Shown: positions 6,598 to 13,831 of the stretch, piece after piece
Layout: the number at the start of each line of letters is the position of its first letter
How positions within the stretch are numbered: position 1 is the first letter of the stretch
Source: JBOGJI01 sp050747865
GTDB taxonomy: Bacteria > Acidobacteriota > Thermoanaerobaculia > Multivoradales > JAHEKO01
NCBI GenBank assembly: GCA_050747865.1
Contig: JBOGJI010000325.1
Coordinates: 1-15,630, forward strand
DNA length: 15,630 nt
Direction: 5' to 3'
Made by a program: the position numbers and the translations under genes
Notes under the pieces: model-generated
Databases searched by the model: none
Seen by the model: only the letters and a program-made list of their open reading frames with translations
What the model was told of the DNA's origin: nothing

Positions 6598-7104
6598 CTA
6601 CGGCACCACGGTGCCGTCCGGCAGCAATGTGAAGGCGAGCCCGGGCTCGACGCCGGTGCCAGGGGTATCCACGATACGAACCAGCCGGACCCCGTTGGCG
6701 AAGACGTTGTCGGTGGCGGCGCCTGTGGGATTGGCGTCGGAACACGTGTTGCCGGCGCTCACCCGGACTTGCAGCTCCACGCCCAAAAGAACGTCGTCGA
6801 ACGTGCGGGTCCACAGCTCGGCACCTTGTGCCCGTAGGTTGACGCGAGCGAATCCCCTCCAGCTCGGGTGCATGTGGGTGCCGGCCACGCTGAAGAAGCA
6901 GCCGGAAAAAGCACGCCGAACCTCTGGGTCCGGATCGGTAGCGGCGTGGTACTCGATAGTCACGCTGCCGACGGTCGACGGCACTGTTGAAGCTGCTGAA
7001 CCGGAGCTGCCTCCACCACACGCGAGGGGCAGGGGAAGAGCAGAAAAGAGTAGGAGGCGAGCGAGGCGCCGGCACGGTGACCGGTACATCGTGGAGCTGG
7101 ACAT
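6598..7104 (-). CDS. Hypothetical lipoprotein
   Basis: The 168-residue product begins with several arginines, a hydrophobic run and a lipobox-like LPLAC (about 25-29) followed by a Gly/Ser-rich linker, so it is probably lipid-anchored. The mature domain (about 45-168) is beta-rich, has a pair of cysteines (in GCFF and NTCSD) and a notable GTHMHPSWRGF segment, and ends with LLPDGTVVP. No family is recognised. The ATG at 7104 is used because GGAG lies about ten bases upstream; an ATG five codons later lacks such a site. It is the first gene of the operon with the lactonase-like and CBM9-like genes, 37 bases ahead of the former, so all three may act on the same extracellular compound; that link is inferred. 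The 235 bases upstream hold no gene and no convincing promoter was identified. Confidence 0.7.
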   Translation of the reverse strand: MSSSTMYRSPCRRLARLLLFSALPLPLACGGGSSGSAASTVPSTVGSVTIEYHAATDPDPEVRRAFSGCFFSVAGTHMHPSWRGFARVNLRAQGAELWTRTFDDVLLGVELQVRVSAGNTCSDANPTGAATDNVFANGVRLVRIVDTPGTGVEPGLAFTLLPDGTVVP

Positions 7105-7339
7105 CTTGCCGGGCTCCAGCTAAGCAACGGGCGTGCCAGGCAAACCGATGTGGACCGTCGAAGCGGATTGTTCCTGGATCCCTGGCTGGTGAGGTGTTTC
7201 ATTGCGGACGACACTTTCCGCACGGCTGTCCAATATCCGCTGCGTCGTATGACCGGTTCGTGGGCCTGAATCCGACGGCGCGCCTGGCATCGACCACAGG
7301 AGTCGCCAGCGTGACCGGCACACCGTTCCGGATCGGACT

Positions 7340-7822
7340 CTAAGAACCGGCGAGCCGACGCGTTTCGAGCGCGCAAAGGAACGCGCGGAGCTCTCGATTG
7401 AACCTCTCGGGCCGGTCCAGGTTGAGGTGGTGCTGTGCGTGCGGCAGCACGACCTTCGATGCGTTGGGGACCTCGAGGGCGAGTGTGTCCGCGATCGCCC
7501 TCAGATCGGCCTCGTCCTGAGTCCCGATCAGCACGAGGGTTGGAACCCGGATCTTGTCCAGCCGCTCGGCGGTGGGCTGGTGCTGCAGGGCCGCCTGAGC
7601 TTGTGGCGTCACACCCCCCATGCCGGTCTCCAGGAGCAGGGAGACACCCCGCTCAGGCTGCGTGGCGAACGTACGGTCTGCCTCCTCGATCTTGGGGTTC
7701 AGAGTCACTTGATAGCCGCGCAGACCCGGCGCGGCGAGGGCCAGGCCGCGGACGCGCTCTGGGTGCTCGAGCGCGTAGTCCATGGCGATCGCGCCACCCA
7801 GGGATAGCCCGACGAGAACCGC
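7340..7822 (-). pseudogene. Alpha/beta hydrolase, 3' portion only
   Basis: The reading frame ending at 7340 encodes the nucleophile elbow and everything after it from an alpha/beta hydrolase. It opens with AVLVGLSLGGAIAMDYALEHP, where the serine of GLSLGG is the nucleophile. It continues with the lid region, VPTLVLIGTQDE (acid-residue strand) and a C-terminal HAQHHLNLDRPERFN containing the catalytic histidine. The N-terminal part with the oxyanion-hole strand (about the first 90 residues in the family) is absent. Upstream of about 7822 the similarity changes abruptly to a YjbR/MmcQ-like protein in another frame. The first in-frame ATG (7783) lies after the nucleophile serine, so an intact enzyme cannot be made. 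This looks like the right half of a deletion; an assembly misjoin is the alternative. Confidence 0.8.
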
Positions 7823-7938
7823 CAGACGAACCCCTTCAGCTTGTCTCTGCTTCGTACCGAGAAGGCGAAGTGCTCGTCGGACGCCATCACGTCAGGTAGC
7901 GCAAGCGCGATGCGGCGGACGTCATCTTGTGTGGCCAT
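7705..7938 (-). pseudogene. YjbR/MmcQ-type protein, 5' portion fused out of frame to hydrolase DNA
   Basis: From the ATG at 7938, residues 1-39 read MATQDDVRRIALALPDV followed by HFAFSV and DKLKGFVW, a typical start of the YjbR/MmcQ (CyaY-like fold) family, whose members are about 110-120 residues. After W39 (codon 7822-7824) the family match stops. The frame continues for about 38 residues through the hydrolase elbow in the wrong frame and ends at 7705. The normal C-terminal two thirds of the family is missing. The ATG lies 37 bases after the VOC gene stop, so this fragment was probably the fourth gene of the ArsR-SRPBCC-VOC operon. Function of YjbR-like proteins is uncertain; some are proposed to bind DNA. 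As it stands the product is unlikely to fold. Confidence 0.78.
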
Positions 7939-7975
7939 GGGTCGTCTCGGCGACTCCGTGCGAATCCATGCGGTG

Positions 7976-8383
7976 TCAGCCGCGGGAGCTGATCTGTTGC
8001 ACTGCCCAACCGTTGCCGTCGGGGTCGTTGAAGAAGACGAACCCGACGTTGTCGAGGGGATCAGGTGTGGGGCGAGGGTTCTCGCCCAGGACCTGGACCT
8101 CGCCGACCTCCACGCCACGTTCGACGAGCTGGGCGCGCGCAGCGTGGATGTCCGAGACCACGAGCTGCAGGCCCTTGAGCGAGCCCGGCGGCATGTCCGG
8201 GACGACCCCTTCTCCGATGACGATCGAGCACCCGGATCCGGGGGGAGTCAGTTGGACGACGCGTCTGCCCGCGCCGATCTTGGTGTCGTGGTCCACGTTG
8301 AAGCCGAGCTGCTCGGCATAGAAGGCCTTGGCGCGGTCGACGTCGGACACGGGTACGACCACGACCTCGATGGTCCAGTTCAT
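7976..8383 (-). CDS. VOC-superfamily (glyoxalase/bleomycin-resistance-like) protein
   Basis: The 135-residue protein is one VOC domain of two beta-alpha-beta-beta-beta modules: MNWTIEVVVVPVSDVDRAKA with FYAEQLGF opens the first, and KGLQLVVSDIHAARAQLVERG opens the second, ending in FFNDPDGNGWAVQQI. Positions that bind metal in catalytic glyoxalases look changed: valine or proline in the first strand and glutamine in the last strand, where glutamate is usual. It may therefore be a binding protein or use other chemistry. The start is secure: GGAGGA lies about seven bases before the ATG. It is the third gene of the ArsR-SRPBCC-VOC operon, 57 bases after the SRPBCC gene. Such operons often carry small-molecule binding or detoxification proteins; the ligand is unknown. 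Confidence 0.88.
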   Translation of the reverse strand: MNWTIEVVVVPVSDVDRAKAFYAEQLGFNVDHDTKIGAGRRVVQLTPPGSGCSIVIGEGVVPDMPPGSLKGLQLVVSDIHAARAQLVERGVEVGEVQVLGENPRPTPDPLDNVGFVFFNDPDGNGWAVQQISSRG

Positions 8384-8440
8384 GACGATCTCCTCCGTTC
8401 CTCTACTCGCGGTTGATGGACCGGGTCGAACGTGTCTCGG

Positions 8441-8932
8441 CTAGGCGGCGTTGAGCGACGCCAGGAACTCCTCCAACCGGTCGTAGCCGGCGGCCACGCC
8501 TTCCTCCATCGGGGACGCCAGCACCGCGTCGCGGGCCTCCAGCGACTCGTAGAGCATCGTCTGGGTGAGCATGGTCCTGCCCGCCTCCTCGACGAGCTCG
8601 ATCGTACCCACAGCCTCGCCCGGGTACCAGGGCTCGTCGAAGAGCTCGGTGGAGACGAGCCGTTCGGGCGGCACGATCTCGCGATAGACCCCGCTCAACC
8701 CCATCTCCCGCCCGTCGCGGTGCCGCCACACGTAGCGCAGAGAGCCGCCCACCCGGAGGTCGATGTCGCAGACCGGCATCGACCAGCCGTCCGGTCCGGT
8801 GAGCCAGCGCTTGATCAGCTCGGGCTTGGTGTGGGCGTCGTAGACCAGGGTCCGCGGCGCGTCGAACTCGCGTCGCATGACGATCTCGCGGTCGCCCTGC
8901 GCGGTGACGGTCAGTGCGCGGGTGCTCTTCAT
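8441..8932 (-). CDS. SRPBCC (AHSA1/CalC-type) domain protein
   Basis: The 163-residue product is a single START-like SRPBCC domain of the AHSA1 (activator of Hsp90 ATPase C-terminal) group. Evidence is the opening strand TAQGDREIVMRREFDAP, the helix RTLVYDAHTKPELIKRWL, PDGWSMPVCDIDLRVGGSLRYV, PPERLVSTELFD and the long C-terminal helix GVAAGYDRLEEFLASL. These domains form a deep hydrophobic pocket; no enzymatic role is implied. The ATG at 8932 follows the ArsR stop by five bases and has GGAGA upstream within the end of the ArsR gene. A longer frame up to 9052 runs inside the ArsR gene and is rejected. The ArsR-AHSA1 gene pair is very common in bacteria, where the regulator controls its own operon. 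Confidence 0.9.
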   Translation of the reverse strand: MKSTRALTVTAQGDREIVMRREFDAPRTLVYDAHTKPELIKRWLTGPDGWSMPVCDIDLRVGGSLRYVWRHRDGREMGLSGVYREIVPPERLVSTELFDEPWYPGEAVGTIELVEEAGRTMLTQTMLYESLEARDAVLASPMEEGVAAGYDRLEEFLASLNAA

Positions 8933-8937
8933 GATCT

Positions 8938-9297
8938 CTACTTTCTCCTTTGTCTGGTTGATGGGAGCGGTTCTCGGGCCTTGAGCTCGTCGAGCAGGGC
9001 GTCGAGCTGCCGGTACTGGCCCTCCCAGAACCGGCGGTAGGCCTCCAGCCATTCAGTGGCTTCCGCCAGCGGCTTCGCCTCGAGCCGGCACGGCCGGCGC
9101 TGAGCATCGCGACGGCGCGAGATCAGGCCGGCGCGCTCCAGCACCTTGAGGTGCTTGGAGATCGCCGGCTGGCTCATGGCGAATGGCTCGGCCAGCTCGG
9201 TGACCGACGCCTCGCCCTCTGCGAGCCGGGCGAGGATCGCCCTTCGGGTCGGATCGGCGAGGGCGGCGAACGTGGTGTCGAGGCGCTCGGGCAGCAT
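8938..9297 (-). CDS. ArsR/SmtB-type winged-helix repressor
   Basis: The 119-residue protein starts MLPERLDTTFAALADPTRRA and has the ArsR winged helix: helix-turn-helix about 31-55 with SVTELAEPFAMSQPAISKHL, then KVLERAGLISRRRDAQRR as the wing. The C-terminal helix EWLEAYRRFWEGQYRQLDALL is typical of the subfamily found next to AHSA1 genes. The metal-binding ELCVCDL box of ArsR/SmtB sensors is absent and there is only one cysteine, so metal sensing is unlikely. The ATG at 9297 lacks a Shine-Dalgarno, but a near-consensus promoter places the transcript start only about 20 bases upstream, giving a short leader. It probably represses its own operon (with SRPBCC and VOC genes) by binding the palindrome over the -10 box. 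Confidence 0.93.
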   Translation of the reverse strand: MLPERLDTTFAALADPTRRAILARLAEGEASVTELAEPFAMSQPAISKHLKVLERAGLISRRRDAQRRPCRLEAKPLAEATEWLEAYRRFWEGQYRQLDALLDELKAREPLPSTRQRRK

Positions 9298-9326
9298 TTG
9301 TAACCCAGCAGTTCTAAAACCGTATA

Positions 9327-9355
9327 GTTATATAACAGACGAAGCGAGCTGTCAA
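9327..9355 (-). promoter_or_regulatory. Sigma70-type promoter of the ArsR operon with palindromic operator
   Basis: On the minus strand a perfect TTGACA (9355-9350) is followed after 17 bases by TATAAC (9332-9327), five of six matches to the -10 consensus. The predicted start is near 9320, about 20 bases before the ArsR ATG. GTTATATAAC at 9327-9336 is a perfect 10-base palindrome covering the -10 box, well placed for repression by the ArsR dimer. This AT-rich patch stands out in very GC-rich surroundings. The promoter is read from the sequence; the operator role is inferred. Confidence 0.8.
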
Positions 9356-9436
9356 CCCCATTCGCCCGAGCATGCCGCGGGAGGCCGCGCAGTTCGGCTT
9401 CCTGTGCCCGCCGATGCCCGTCGGGCGGTCAGGATC

Positions 9437-10966
9437 TCAATCGTCCGGCAGACGCATCACCGTGGCCATGGCGACGATGCCGTCCCACAGATTGCCCACG
9501 CGCAGGTTCTCGTCCTCGGCGTGCTGGTTGTTGTCGGGATTGGCCAGCGGGATCGTGATCGTGGGCGCCCCGGTGACCTCGGTGATGACGACGAGGGGCA
9601 GGCTCCCGCCCAGCGTCGGCATCAGCACCAGGTCCTCGCCGGCGACGGTGCGCATCGCCGCGACCACGTCGCGTGCGATCGGCAAGTCCATGGGCGTGCG
9701 AGAAGCGGCGTAGCCGCCAGGCTGCAGGACGACGGTGGCGAGCCGCGCGTGCGCCAGCCGCTCCTCGTCTGTCGGCGCGCGGTCGAGCACTTGGTAGCCC
9801 TGGGCACGGATGTGCGCCACCAGGCGCTCGAACTGGCGTTCGACCGTGTTGCCCTTGACCAACCGCAGATCGAGCGTCGCCCGCGCCTCGGTGGGGATCA
9901 CGTTGCGCGCCTGCGACCCGACGTCCGCCGCGCGGATGCCGTTGATGTTGAGGGATGGCTGGTTGATCGCCTCCTGCAGCGAGACGCCGCGCATCTCGGG
10001 CTCGGCCAGGCCGAGGTCGCGCAGCAGCGCGGCGTCGTCGGCCGGGACGGCGGCCAGGGCGGCGCGTTCCTCGTCGCCGAGCGGCACCACGTCGTCATAC
10101 CAGCCGGCGATCGTCACCCGGCCATCGGCATCCTTCATCGAGGAGAGCAGGCGGGCCAGCCGCAGCGCCGGGTTGGGCGCGAAGTTGCCGTAGTGACCGC
10201 TGTGCAGCGGTCGCTTCGGCCCGTACACCGTGACGTCGACGTTGGCGTCGCCGCGCACGCCGAACACCACCTGGCGGCGGCCGCTGGCGTGCACCGGGCC
10301 GTCGCAGATGACCCAGGCGTCGGCCGCCAGCGCCTCGCGGTGCCGCTCGAGCAGCGAGCGCAGATGCGGCGAGCCCTGTTCCTCTTCTCCTTCGAAGAAG
10401 AGCTTCAGGTTGACCGCCGGGGCCGATCCGGCGGACTTCAGGGCATCGGTCGCGGCGAGGATGGCGAACACTCCCGCCTTGTCGTCCGATGCCGAGCGCG
10501 CGTAGAGCCGCCAGTCCGGATCGATGGGATCGCCCGGCTCCCGCTCGATCTCGCGTGCGCCGTCCCCGAGGCGACCGTCGCGCCAGGTGGGCGTCCACGG
10601 ATCGCTGGTCCACTCGGCCGGATCCACCGCCTGGCCATCGTAATGGGCGTAGAGCACCAGGGTCCGGGTGGCTCCGGGCACGCTCCATTCTCCGTAGACA
10701 GCCGGCGGTGCCGCGCTGTCGTCGATCTCGAGCAGGCGCGGCCGCAATCCCCGGCGCTCCATCATGGCGACCAGTGCCTCGGCGTTGCGCCGGATCGCGG
10801 CCTCGTCCGTGGCCACGTTGGGCAAGCGCAGGAAGGCCTCATACTCGTCCAGCAGCTCGTGTTGATGAGCCGCGATCCAGGCCGCGATTGGACCGCCGTC
10901 TCGCGCGGCAAGCGGCGGCGCGGAGAGCAGCAGGCCGATGAACGTCGCCGGGACGAACGTGCGCAT
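9437..10966 (-). CDS. Secreted M20-family metallopeptidase (dipeptidase-like)
   Basis: M20 peptidases are two-metal exopeptidases or dipeptidases. The product is 509 residues from the ATG at 10966 and begins with a signal peptide (MRTFVPATFIGLLLS, cleavage after about PPLAA). An ATG five codons earlier (10981) is an equal alternative; neither has a good ribosome site. Counting from the longer start, metal and catalytic residues are H113 and D115 in LYAHYDGQAVD, the bridging aspartate in ASDDKAG (166-167), the glutamates of FFEGEEEQGS (197-201), and H487 in NNQHAEDENL. A dimerisation (lid) domain is inserted around 240-400, including the HSGHYGNFAPNP segment typical of the family. Its own promoter should lie in the 100 bases upstream, which also hold a strong hairpin. 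Exported M20 dipeptidases of this length are common in Acidobacteriota-like genomes; the substrate is not known. Confidence 0.92.
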   Translation of the reverse strand: MRTFVPATFIGLLLSAPPLAARDGGPIAAWIAAHQHELLDEYEAFLRLPNVATDEAAIRRNAEALVAMMERRGLRPRLLEIDDSAAPPAVYGEWSVPGATRTLVLYAHYDGQAVDPAEWTSDPWTPTWRDGRLGDGAREIEREPGDPIDPDWRLYARSASDDKAGVFAILAATDALKSAGSAPAVNLKLFFEGEEEQGSPHLRSLLERHREALAADAWVICDGPVHASGRRQVVFGVRGDANVDVTVYGPKRPLHSGHYGNFAPNPALRLARLLSSMKDADGRVTIAGWYDDVVPLGDEERAALAAVPADDAALLRDLGLAEPEMRGVSLQEAINQPSLNINGIRAADVGSQARNVIPTEARATLDLRLVKGNTVERQFERLVAHIRAQGYQVLDRAPTDEERLAHARLATVVLQPGGYAASRTPMDLPIARDVVAAMRTVAGEDLVLMPTLGGSLPLVVITEVTGAPTITIPLANPDNNQHAEDENLRVGNLWDGIVAMATVMRLPDD

Positions 10967-10993
10967 TGCGACCGTAATCATGCAACAAGGGCC

Positions 10994-11032
10994 CGTGGCC
11001 GGGCGAGAACCGGAGAGTCCCGCCCGGCCACG
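10994..11032. terminator. Strong GC-rich hairpin after the HAF-repeat gene
   Basis: A perfect 12-base inverted repeat (10994-11005 and 11021-11032, CGTGGCCGGGCG and its complement) surrounds a 15-base loop in the short gap between the HAF-gene stop and the M20 gene start. It could end transcription of the HAF gene, which is read on the minus strand. No long T-run follows, so termination may be inefficient or factor-dependent, or the hairpin may have another role in the leader of the M20 transcript. Confidence 0.5.
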
Positions 11033-11081
11033 AGCACGACGTGAGGAGAAGACGGCCCCGGTCGTCGCCGGCGCGACGGCG

Positions 11082-12287
11082 TCAGGGGACCGGGATCGCC
11101 AGGTAGGCCCCCCGCTCCCCGGTTTCGGGATCTATGGACTGACCCGTGATCATGCCCAGGTCGTTGATGTCGCGGGCGGTGCGCAGGTGACGGCCGTAGT
11201 CGTCCTGCACCAGGTCGTTGAGATTCATTACCTCATCGTCCCGCCAGAGGACGGCGCGGATGCCCTCCGAGCCTATGGACAGGCCTACCGTCTGACCCCG
11301 CCTGTTGATCCCCCAGGCTTCGCTGTGCACATCCTCTCCCAGCCTGGCAAGAGGCTGGATACCCGTCTGCCTGGTCCATAGGAAGGCCGCGAGATTCTCT
11401 CCACCATCGATGCCGGCGAAGCCGACGACGGCGCCGTGCCGGTTGATGTCGATCGGCGTGTTCCAGACGTCCTCACCGAGGTCGCCGAGGACGGTCGCCG
11501 TTCCGTTCTCCCATAGCACGGCGTGACGGGCGCTGACCCCCCCGACGGCAACCCCGCAGTCGCCGGAGATGCCGACCACCTGCCCCCGGTCGTTGATCGC
11601 GTTGCCCGTCGTCACCGTGTCGCCGGGCAGGGGATCCAGCACCTCTTCGATCTCGCCGGTCCGCGCGTTCCAGACCACACCGAGGAACTGGTGGATCGTG
11701 GGCGCGACGCAGGAGTCGTCTTCCAGGGTGGTCTGGGCCCATCCGACGACGCGACCCCGGTTGTTGGCGGAGGCGGCAAAGCCGTGCACACCGCCGAGCG
11801 TGGGGAGCTCGCGCTTACGCCCCAGGTTCCAGACGAAGCCGCGGCAGGCATGGCCGGTCCGATTCTCCGGGTAGATCCCGGGGAAGAACGCCGAGCAGCT
11901 GAAGGCCTCGTTGTTCGGATCCATCTCCTCGGTCTCGGCGATGCCGACGATCATGCCGCGGTCGCTGTTGACGTTGAAGACCACGGCGCTATTCGGCCCG
12001 CCGAGCGTGCCGAGGTCGAGCTCGAGGCTGCCGAGCCAGAGCGCGGCGTGCCGGGTCTCGCCTCCCTCCAGGTCGGACAGGCCGGTCACCATGCCCAGAT
12101 TGTTGACGTTCCGGCCTTCGCTGATCGTGCCACCGAGCGACGGGAGGTCGAAGACGAAGTAGTCGGGAGCGTCGCCGCCCCTGGATGTCTCGACGCTCTC
12201 GCCGTGGGTGGCGCTCAGGATGAGCAGCGACAGGGGGATCGCGAGCGCGACCGTGAGGGTCGCTCGGCGAAGCTGCCTTCTGGTCAT
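11082..12287 (-). CDS. Secreted HAF-repeat protein with seven repeats
   Basis: The 401-residue product has a Sec signal peptide (about residues 1-29). The mature part is seven copies of a roughly 45-70-residue unit of the HAF type: an opening DLGTLGG-like turn followed about 15 residues later by a (N/D)xxGxxVG motif. Units begin near residues 47, 91, 161, 217, 268, 313 and 357, the first three being most canonical (DLPSLGG, DLGTLGG, ELPTLGG). Several units also contain the AVLW-type strand. Seven similar beta-rich units suggest a beta-propeller-like structure, which is inference. Extra cysteines occur between repeats 2 and 4. HAF-repeat proteins are abundant secreted proteins of unknown function. 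The start at 12287 is secure, with AGGAG about seven bases upstream. It is monocistronic by orientation and spacing; the 237 bases upstream hold no gene and no clear promoter. Confidence 0.88.
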   Translation of the reverse strand: MTRRQLRRATLTVALAIPLSLLILSATHGESVETSRGGDAPDYFVFDLPSLGGTISEGRNVNNLGMVTGLSDLEGGETRHAALWLGSLELDLGTLGGPNSAVVFNVNSDRGMIVGIAETEEMDPNNEAFSCSAFFPGIYPENRTGHACRGFVWNLGRKRELPTLGGVHGFAASANNRGRVVGWAQTTLEDDSCVAPTIHQFLGVVWNARTGEIEEVLDPLPGDTVTTGNAINDRGQVVGISGDCGVAVGGVSARHAVLWENGTATVLGDLGEDVWNTPIDINRHGAVVGFAGIDGGENLAAFLWTRQTGIQPLARLGEDVHSEAWGINRRGQTVGLSIGSEGIRAVLWRDDEVMNLNDLVQDDYGRHLRTARDINDLGMITGQSIDPETGERGAYLAIPVP

Positions 12288-12524
12288 GACGGTCTCCTTT
12301 CGTCGTGTGTTCGTTTCCCGCCCGCTGCCCCCAGCGCAACCGCCGTGCCAGCGCCAGGCATGCCCCTCGGGACACGGCTCCGCTGCGCGTTCCGCCGCGG
12401 AACTCCCATGTCCTCAGTCAGTTGTGTGCGTGCTATCGGTCGAATCGCGAAGCGGCGCGGCGTACTCCTCGAACGCCCGTCTCCATTCCCCTCGATTGGT
12501 GCTTCGAGGCGCCCGAGATTGGGT

Positions 12525-13766
12525 TCACGCCGACAGCTCGAGCTCGAGCGGCGTGCGGAAGCGCGGCACCAGGCGGACCTCGCCCAGCCAGTCGGCAAGG
12601 CGGGCAGCTTCGGCCTCGGCCGCCGCTGCGACCTCGGCGCCGGCGTCGACGAGCATGCGCACGATCACCTCGCCGTCGTCGCGCTGCGCCCAGCCGCCGA
12701 CGATGCGGCCGGCGAGCCACACGGTGGGGCCGGCGTTGCCGTTGCGGTCGAACAGGTGGGGCGCCAGGTCGCCCAGGTACCAGTCGCGGTCCTTCCAACC
12801 CATGGTCGTCGAGTCGAGAGGGGGGAGCAGCGCCACGCGACCGTCGTTGGCAGCAGCGGCTCCGGTATCAACGGCCTGTGCATCATCGTCGAGCAGGAAG
12901 CCCGGCTGGCCGTCGAGATCCACCTCCGCCGGCGCGACGGCGGCCAAGGCGCTGCGGGTCTGGGTCTTGGTCCAGCCGGTCCACCACTGTACGTCCGCGA
13001 AGGTCGCCGGCCCGAAGGCGCCCAGGTAGAGCCGCACCAGCTCGGCTCGCGCCCGCTCGGAGTCGGGCGACTCGGCGGCGAGCGCGAACCCCAGCCAGTC
13101 CTCCGTCGGCGCCCAGCGATACATGGTCGACCGCCAGCTGCCGAGCGGGCGGGCGCGCACGATGCGACCGACGGTCGCCAGCCAGAACAGCACCCGGGTC
13201 GACATACCGAACTTGCCGGCCCACTTCTTCCCCTCGCCGTATTCGATCTGCAGCCCGAGCTCCGGCACGTCCTCCGTGAGCTCGGCCGCTGTGGCCTCGC
13301 CGCGCCGGCGCAACGCCGCGAGCGTGGCTTCCGCCACGCGGTCGAACCAGGCCTCCGGATCGTCAAGGCCACGTGTGTTGGACGCCCGCCGCGATACGAT
13401 GCGCACGTCCTTGTACGCCTCGGCGAGCATCTTGAGCGTACGCTGCCGCTCGCCGGCCGCCAGCGAGGAGGTCACCGCATCGTGGAACGTCGGCACCCGC
13501 TCGACCGGCACCACGAACATGGTCCGGCGCATGGCCAGCACCCGCGCCAGCGAGCGATCCTCGTACAACGCCCGCTCGACGTCCGCCGGCTCGAGGTCGC
13601 GCACCCGCGCGCGCAGCGCCAGAACCACCGACGCCGGATCCGTGGAGTGCACGCCGACCAGGCTCCTGGCTACGGTGACCGGCGCTCCGCCGCCGTCCGC
13701 CGGCGCCGCCAGGTGATGGCGAGCCCACAGCCGCCGCCGCCGTTCCTCGCTCGAGATCGATCGCAT
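12525..13766 (-). CDS. Winged-helix DNA-binding protein, HTH_42 / AlkZ-like family
   Basis: The 413-residue protein belongs to the family formerly called DUF1006 (HTH_42), built of tandem winged-helix domains plus a C-terminal beta barrel. Some members (AlkZ, YcaQ/AlkX) are DNA glycosylases that unhook interstrand cross-links or remove alkylated bases. Hallmarks are VARSLVGVHSTDPASVVLALRAR (about 32-54), the RRTMFVVP strand, the GEATAAELTEDVPELG helix-turn, FADVQWWTGWT, LLPPLDSTTMGWKDR near 305 and GRIVGGWAQRDDGEV. Where AlkZ has a catalytic QxQ and YcaQ QxD, this protein has HST (40-42), so it lies outside those two classes and its activity is uncertain. The ATG at 13766 is preferred over an in-frame TTG at 13811. 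It is divergent from the AdoMet-decarboxylase-like gene across 65 bases. Confidence 0.85.
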   Translation of the reverse strand: MRSISSEERRRRLWARHHLAAPADGGGAPVTVARSLVGVHSTDPASVVLALRARVRDLEPADVERALYEDRSLARVLAMRRTMFVVPVERVPTFHDAVTSSLAAGERQRTLKMLAEAYKDVRIVSRRASNTRGLDDPEAWFDRVAEATLAALRRRGEATAAELTEDVPELGLQIEYGEGKKWAGKFGMSTRVLFWLATVGRIVRARPLGSWRSTMYRWAPTEDWLGFALAAESPDSERARAELVRLYLGAFGPATFADVQWWTGWTKTQTRSALAAVAPAEVDLDGQPGFLLDDDAQAVDTGAAAANDGRVALLPPLDSTTMGWKDRDWYLGDLAPHLFDRNGNAGPTVWLAGRIVGGWAQRDDGEVIVRMLVDAGAEVAAAAEAEAARLADWLGEVRLVPRFRTPLELELSA

Positions 13767-13831
13767 CCCGTCTGGTCCGCAACCCGCGTGATCTAGTCTA
13801 CCGGTGCGCAACCGAGCCAGGAGGATAGAGC

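Noticed and set aside
7120..7323. Small open frames in the gap between the hydrolase fragment and the lipoprotein gene
   Set aside because: There is no ribosome site, no recognisable motif, and composition is typical of non-coding shadow frames.
8938..9297. Metal-sensing function for the ArsR protein
   Set aside because: The ELCVCDL metal box is absent and only one cysteine is present; context points to the AHSA1-associated subfamily.
9146..11044. Long plus-strand open frame of 632 codons opposite the M20 and ArsR genes
   Set aside because: It is antisense to well-recognised proteins, has a histidine/arginine-rich composition typical of GC-rich shadow frames, and shows no family motif.
12288..12524. 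Possible promoter or small gene in the spacer between the winged-helix and HAF genes
   Set aside because: No credible -35/-10 pair, hairpin or short coding frame with a ribosome site could be supported.
11523..13796. Long plus-strand open frame of 757 codons
   Set aside because: It runs antisense across both the HAF-repeat and winged-helix genes and the gap between them, with low-complexity shadow composition and no domain.
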